A stretch of 64,000 nt of DNA from Aurantiochytrium sp. KH105 (lineage: Eukaryota > Sar > Bigyra > Thraustochytrida > Thraustochytriidae): the NCBI GenBank assembly GCA_003116975.1, contig BGKB01000079.1, forward strand, positions 124,001 through 188,000, written 5' to 3'. The notes beneath the pieces were generated by a model. The model did no database searches, was not told where the DNA came from, and saw only the letters and a program-made list of their open reading frames with translations. Positions 63,014-64,000 of the stretch are shown piece after piece. The position numbers were made by a program, and so were the translations under genes. Each line of letters opens with the position of its first letter. The first letter of the stretch is position 1.

Positions 63014-63919
63014 ATGGGAGTCAAGCGCGCACGCAGCGAGGCCAACGACAGGCTCGAGCAGCTGCTCGCAGTCTGCGCCGAGGAGCAGGAGCGCCGCGAC
63101 GCCGAGGCCGCCTCGGAGAAGCGCAAGCTCGAGGCCGAGGCGGCCAAGGCCGCCGCCGACCGCCTCGAGAAGCTCCGCAAGGAGATGATGCTCCTCGCCG
63201 CCGAAAAGGACCTCACCACCACCCGCGCCGTTCTCGCCATGTCTTGGGCCGAGCGCGAGGTGGTCTTCCGCGCCGCGCTCGAGCGCAACGAGGAGGTCGT
63301 CGAGGCCATGCTCCAGAACTGCGTCAAGACCGGCGAGGCCCTCAAGGACAGCCCCATCGTCGCCACTGTTGTCTCCAGGCAGATGCAGTCCATCCGCGCT
63401 CTCAGCTGGGTGCTCGTCGCCCACCTCGCCTCCATGTGCGGCATCCTCCGCACCACCAAGGACGAGGCCGCCTCGCTCCGCCACGTCGCCAGCGTTATCA
63501 AGACCGAGATCAAACGCATGGGATCGCCCAAGCTCGTCTTTGACATGTTGCAGATCCTCATCCGCGACCTCGACGCCGACCTCGCAAAGCACCAGATCGA
63601 CACCCTCATCGGCAAGGTCCAGGACGCCGCACAACGCGGCTTTGGCATCATCAAGCGCGTCATTCGCAACCCGGACACCCACGCCGACGACCGCTCCGAG
63701 GCCTCGGATAAGACCGACACCCACGCCTCGGACATCCAGAGCGCCGCCGGAGAGAAGCGTCCCGCTTCGCTCGCCGAGGGCTTCCGGATCAGCCGGCCCA
63801 ACCACCTCGCCGACCTGCTCGACCACGTCGAGCGCGCGAAGAAGCGCCAGCGCCAGCGGGAAGTCGTCCACGATTTCTCCACGCCGCGTGCCGCCGCTGT
63901 CGCGCCCTCGACCCCATGA
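63014..63919 (+). CDS. GC3-rich helical protein, function unknown
   Basis: A 301-residue single-exon protein from ATG 63014 (MGVKRARSEANDRLEQL). Residues about 10-62 form a charged coiled coil (RRDAEAASEKRKLEAEAAKAA). A helical body of about 75-215 includes ALERNEEVVEAMLQNCVKTG, SWVLVAHLASMCGIL and FDMLQILIRDLDADLA. The tail is polar with a basic ERAKKRQRQRE cluster (about 274-284) that may be a nuclear localisation signal. Almost every codon ends in C or G, as in the highly expressed genes of this window, so it is probably well expressed. The reverse strand carries a long open frame (63997-62801) that is a composition-driven shadow. No family is recognised. Confidence 0.8.
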   Translation: MGVKRARSEANDRLEQLLAVCAEEQERRDAEAASEKRKLEAEAAKAAADRLEKLRKEMMLLAAEKDLTTTRAVLAMSWAEREVVFRAALERNEEVVEAMLQNCVKTGEALKDSPIVATVVSRQMQSIRALSWVLVAHLASMCGILRTTKDEAASLRHVASVIKTEIKRMGSPKLVFDMLQILIRDLDADLAKHQIDTLIGKVQDAAQRGFGIIKRVIRNPDTHADDRSEASDKTDTHASDIQSAAGEKRPASLAEGFRISRPNHLADLLDHVERAKKRQRQREVVHDFSTPRAAAVAPSTP

Positions 63920-64000
63920 GCGGAGCAAAGCGAGCGCCTGAGCTGCGCCCTCCCCAATCTGTTGCATACATTTCCCTCTTTCACAAACCTCGACCAACTT
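63920..64000 (+). other. 3' flank of the last gene
   Basis: The 81 bases after the last stop codon look like the start of a 3' UTR. Nothing else is visible before the window ends. Confidence 0.5.

Noticed and set aside
62801-63997. Minus-strand 398-codon frame opposite the last gene
   Set aside because: It is a shadow of the GC3-biased 63014-63919 gene; Leu/Gly/Val-rich with no domain, whereas the plus strand has sensible protein chemistry and an ATG start.

Overview
This is nuclear DNA from a GC-rich protist with few introns. Genes are long single open frames, with GT-AG introns visible in only two of them, and clearly eukaryotic families are present: a Rab11-like GTPase, Tim17, ribosomal protein eL43, a TBC Rab-GAP, RABL6, a DUF1664 protein and a VASt lipid-transfer-like protein. 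The mix (DUF1664 as in plants and stramenopiles, a dysferlin/PH/VASt fusion, very GC-rich upstream regions full of microsatellites) would fit a stramenopile such as a thraustochytrid or other labyrinthulomycete. That placement is inference; no rRNA or other taxonomic marker is in the window.

Layout. 1-1242: 3' part of a RABL6-like GTPase (+). 1605-9776: a 2723-residue single-exon armadillo-like protein of unknown function (-). 10905-11990: DUF1664 protein (+). 12738-13657: two-exon Rab11-like GTPase (-). 15034-15609: Tim17 (+). 17239-19140: Gln-rich SANT-like putative nuclear regulator (-). 19141-28153: 9 kb with no convincing gene. 28154-28817: eL43, whose first coding exon is only the ATG (+), followed by a 337-bp tandem duplication. 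30887-32302: SH3/coiled-coil protein (+). 32661-36437: TBC-domain Rab-GAP (-). 37953-40322: membrane-anchored low-complexity orphan (-). 42583-43551: two-helix membrane orphan (+). 44608-47346: dysferlin-PH-VASt protein (-). 47347-63013: 15.7 kb with no convincing host gene but one 1.17-kb terminal-inverted-repeat DNA element (52644-53810). 63014-63919: GC3-rich helical orphan (+).

The genes are not a pathway cluster. Several touch membrane traffic and membrane contacts (Rab11, TBC Rab-GAP, RABL6, dysferlin/VASt) and two touch mitochondria (Tim17, probably DUF1664), but this may be chance. Neighbouring genes mostly alternate in strand. Convergent 3' gaps are short (about 0.36-1.6 kb), whereas divergent 5' gaps are long (1.1-15.7 kb), GC-rich and packed with tetra- and pentanucleotide microsatellites.

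The most notable non-coding signal is a repeated motif, CACTTGC followed mostly by G/C, in clusters of two or three copies spaced 18-22 bp apart upstream of Tim17, the Gln-rich regulator and the TBC gene, with single copies upstream of other genes. No tRNA, rRNA, CRISPR array, LTR element or virus-like element was recognised.
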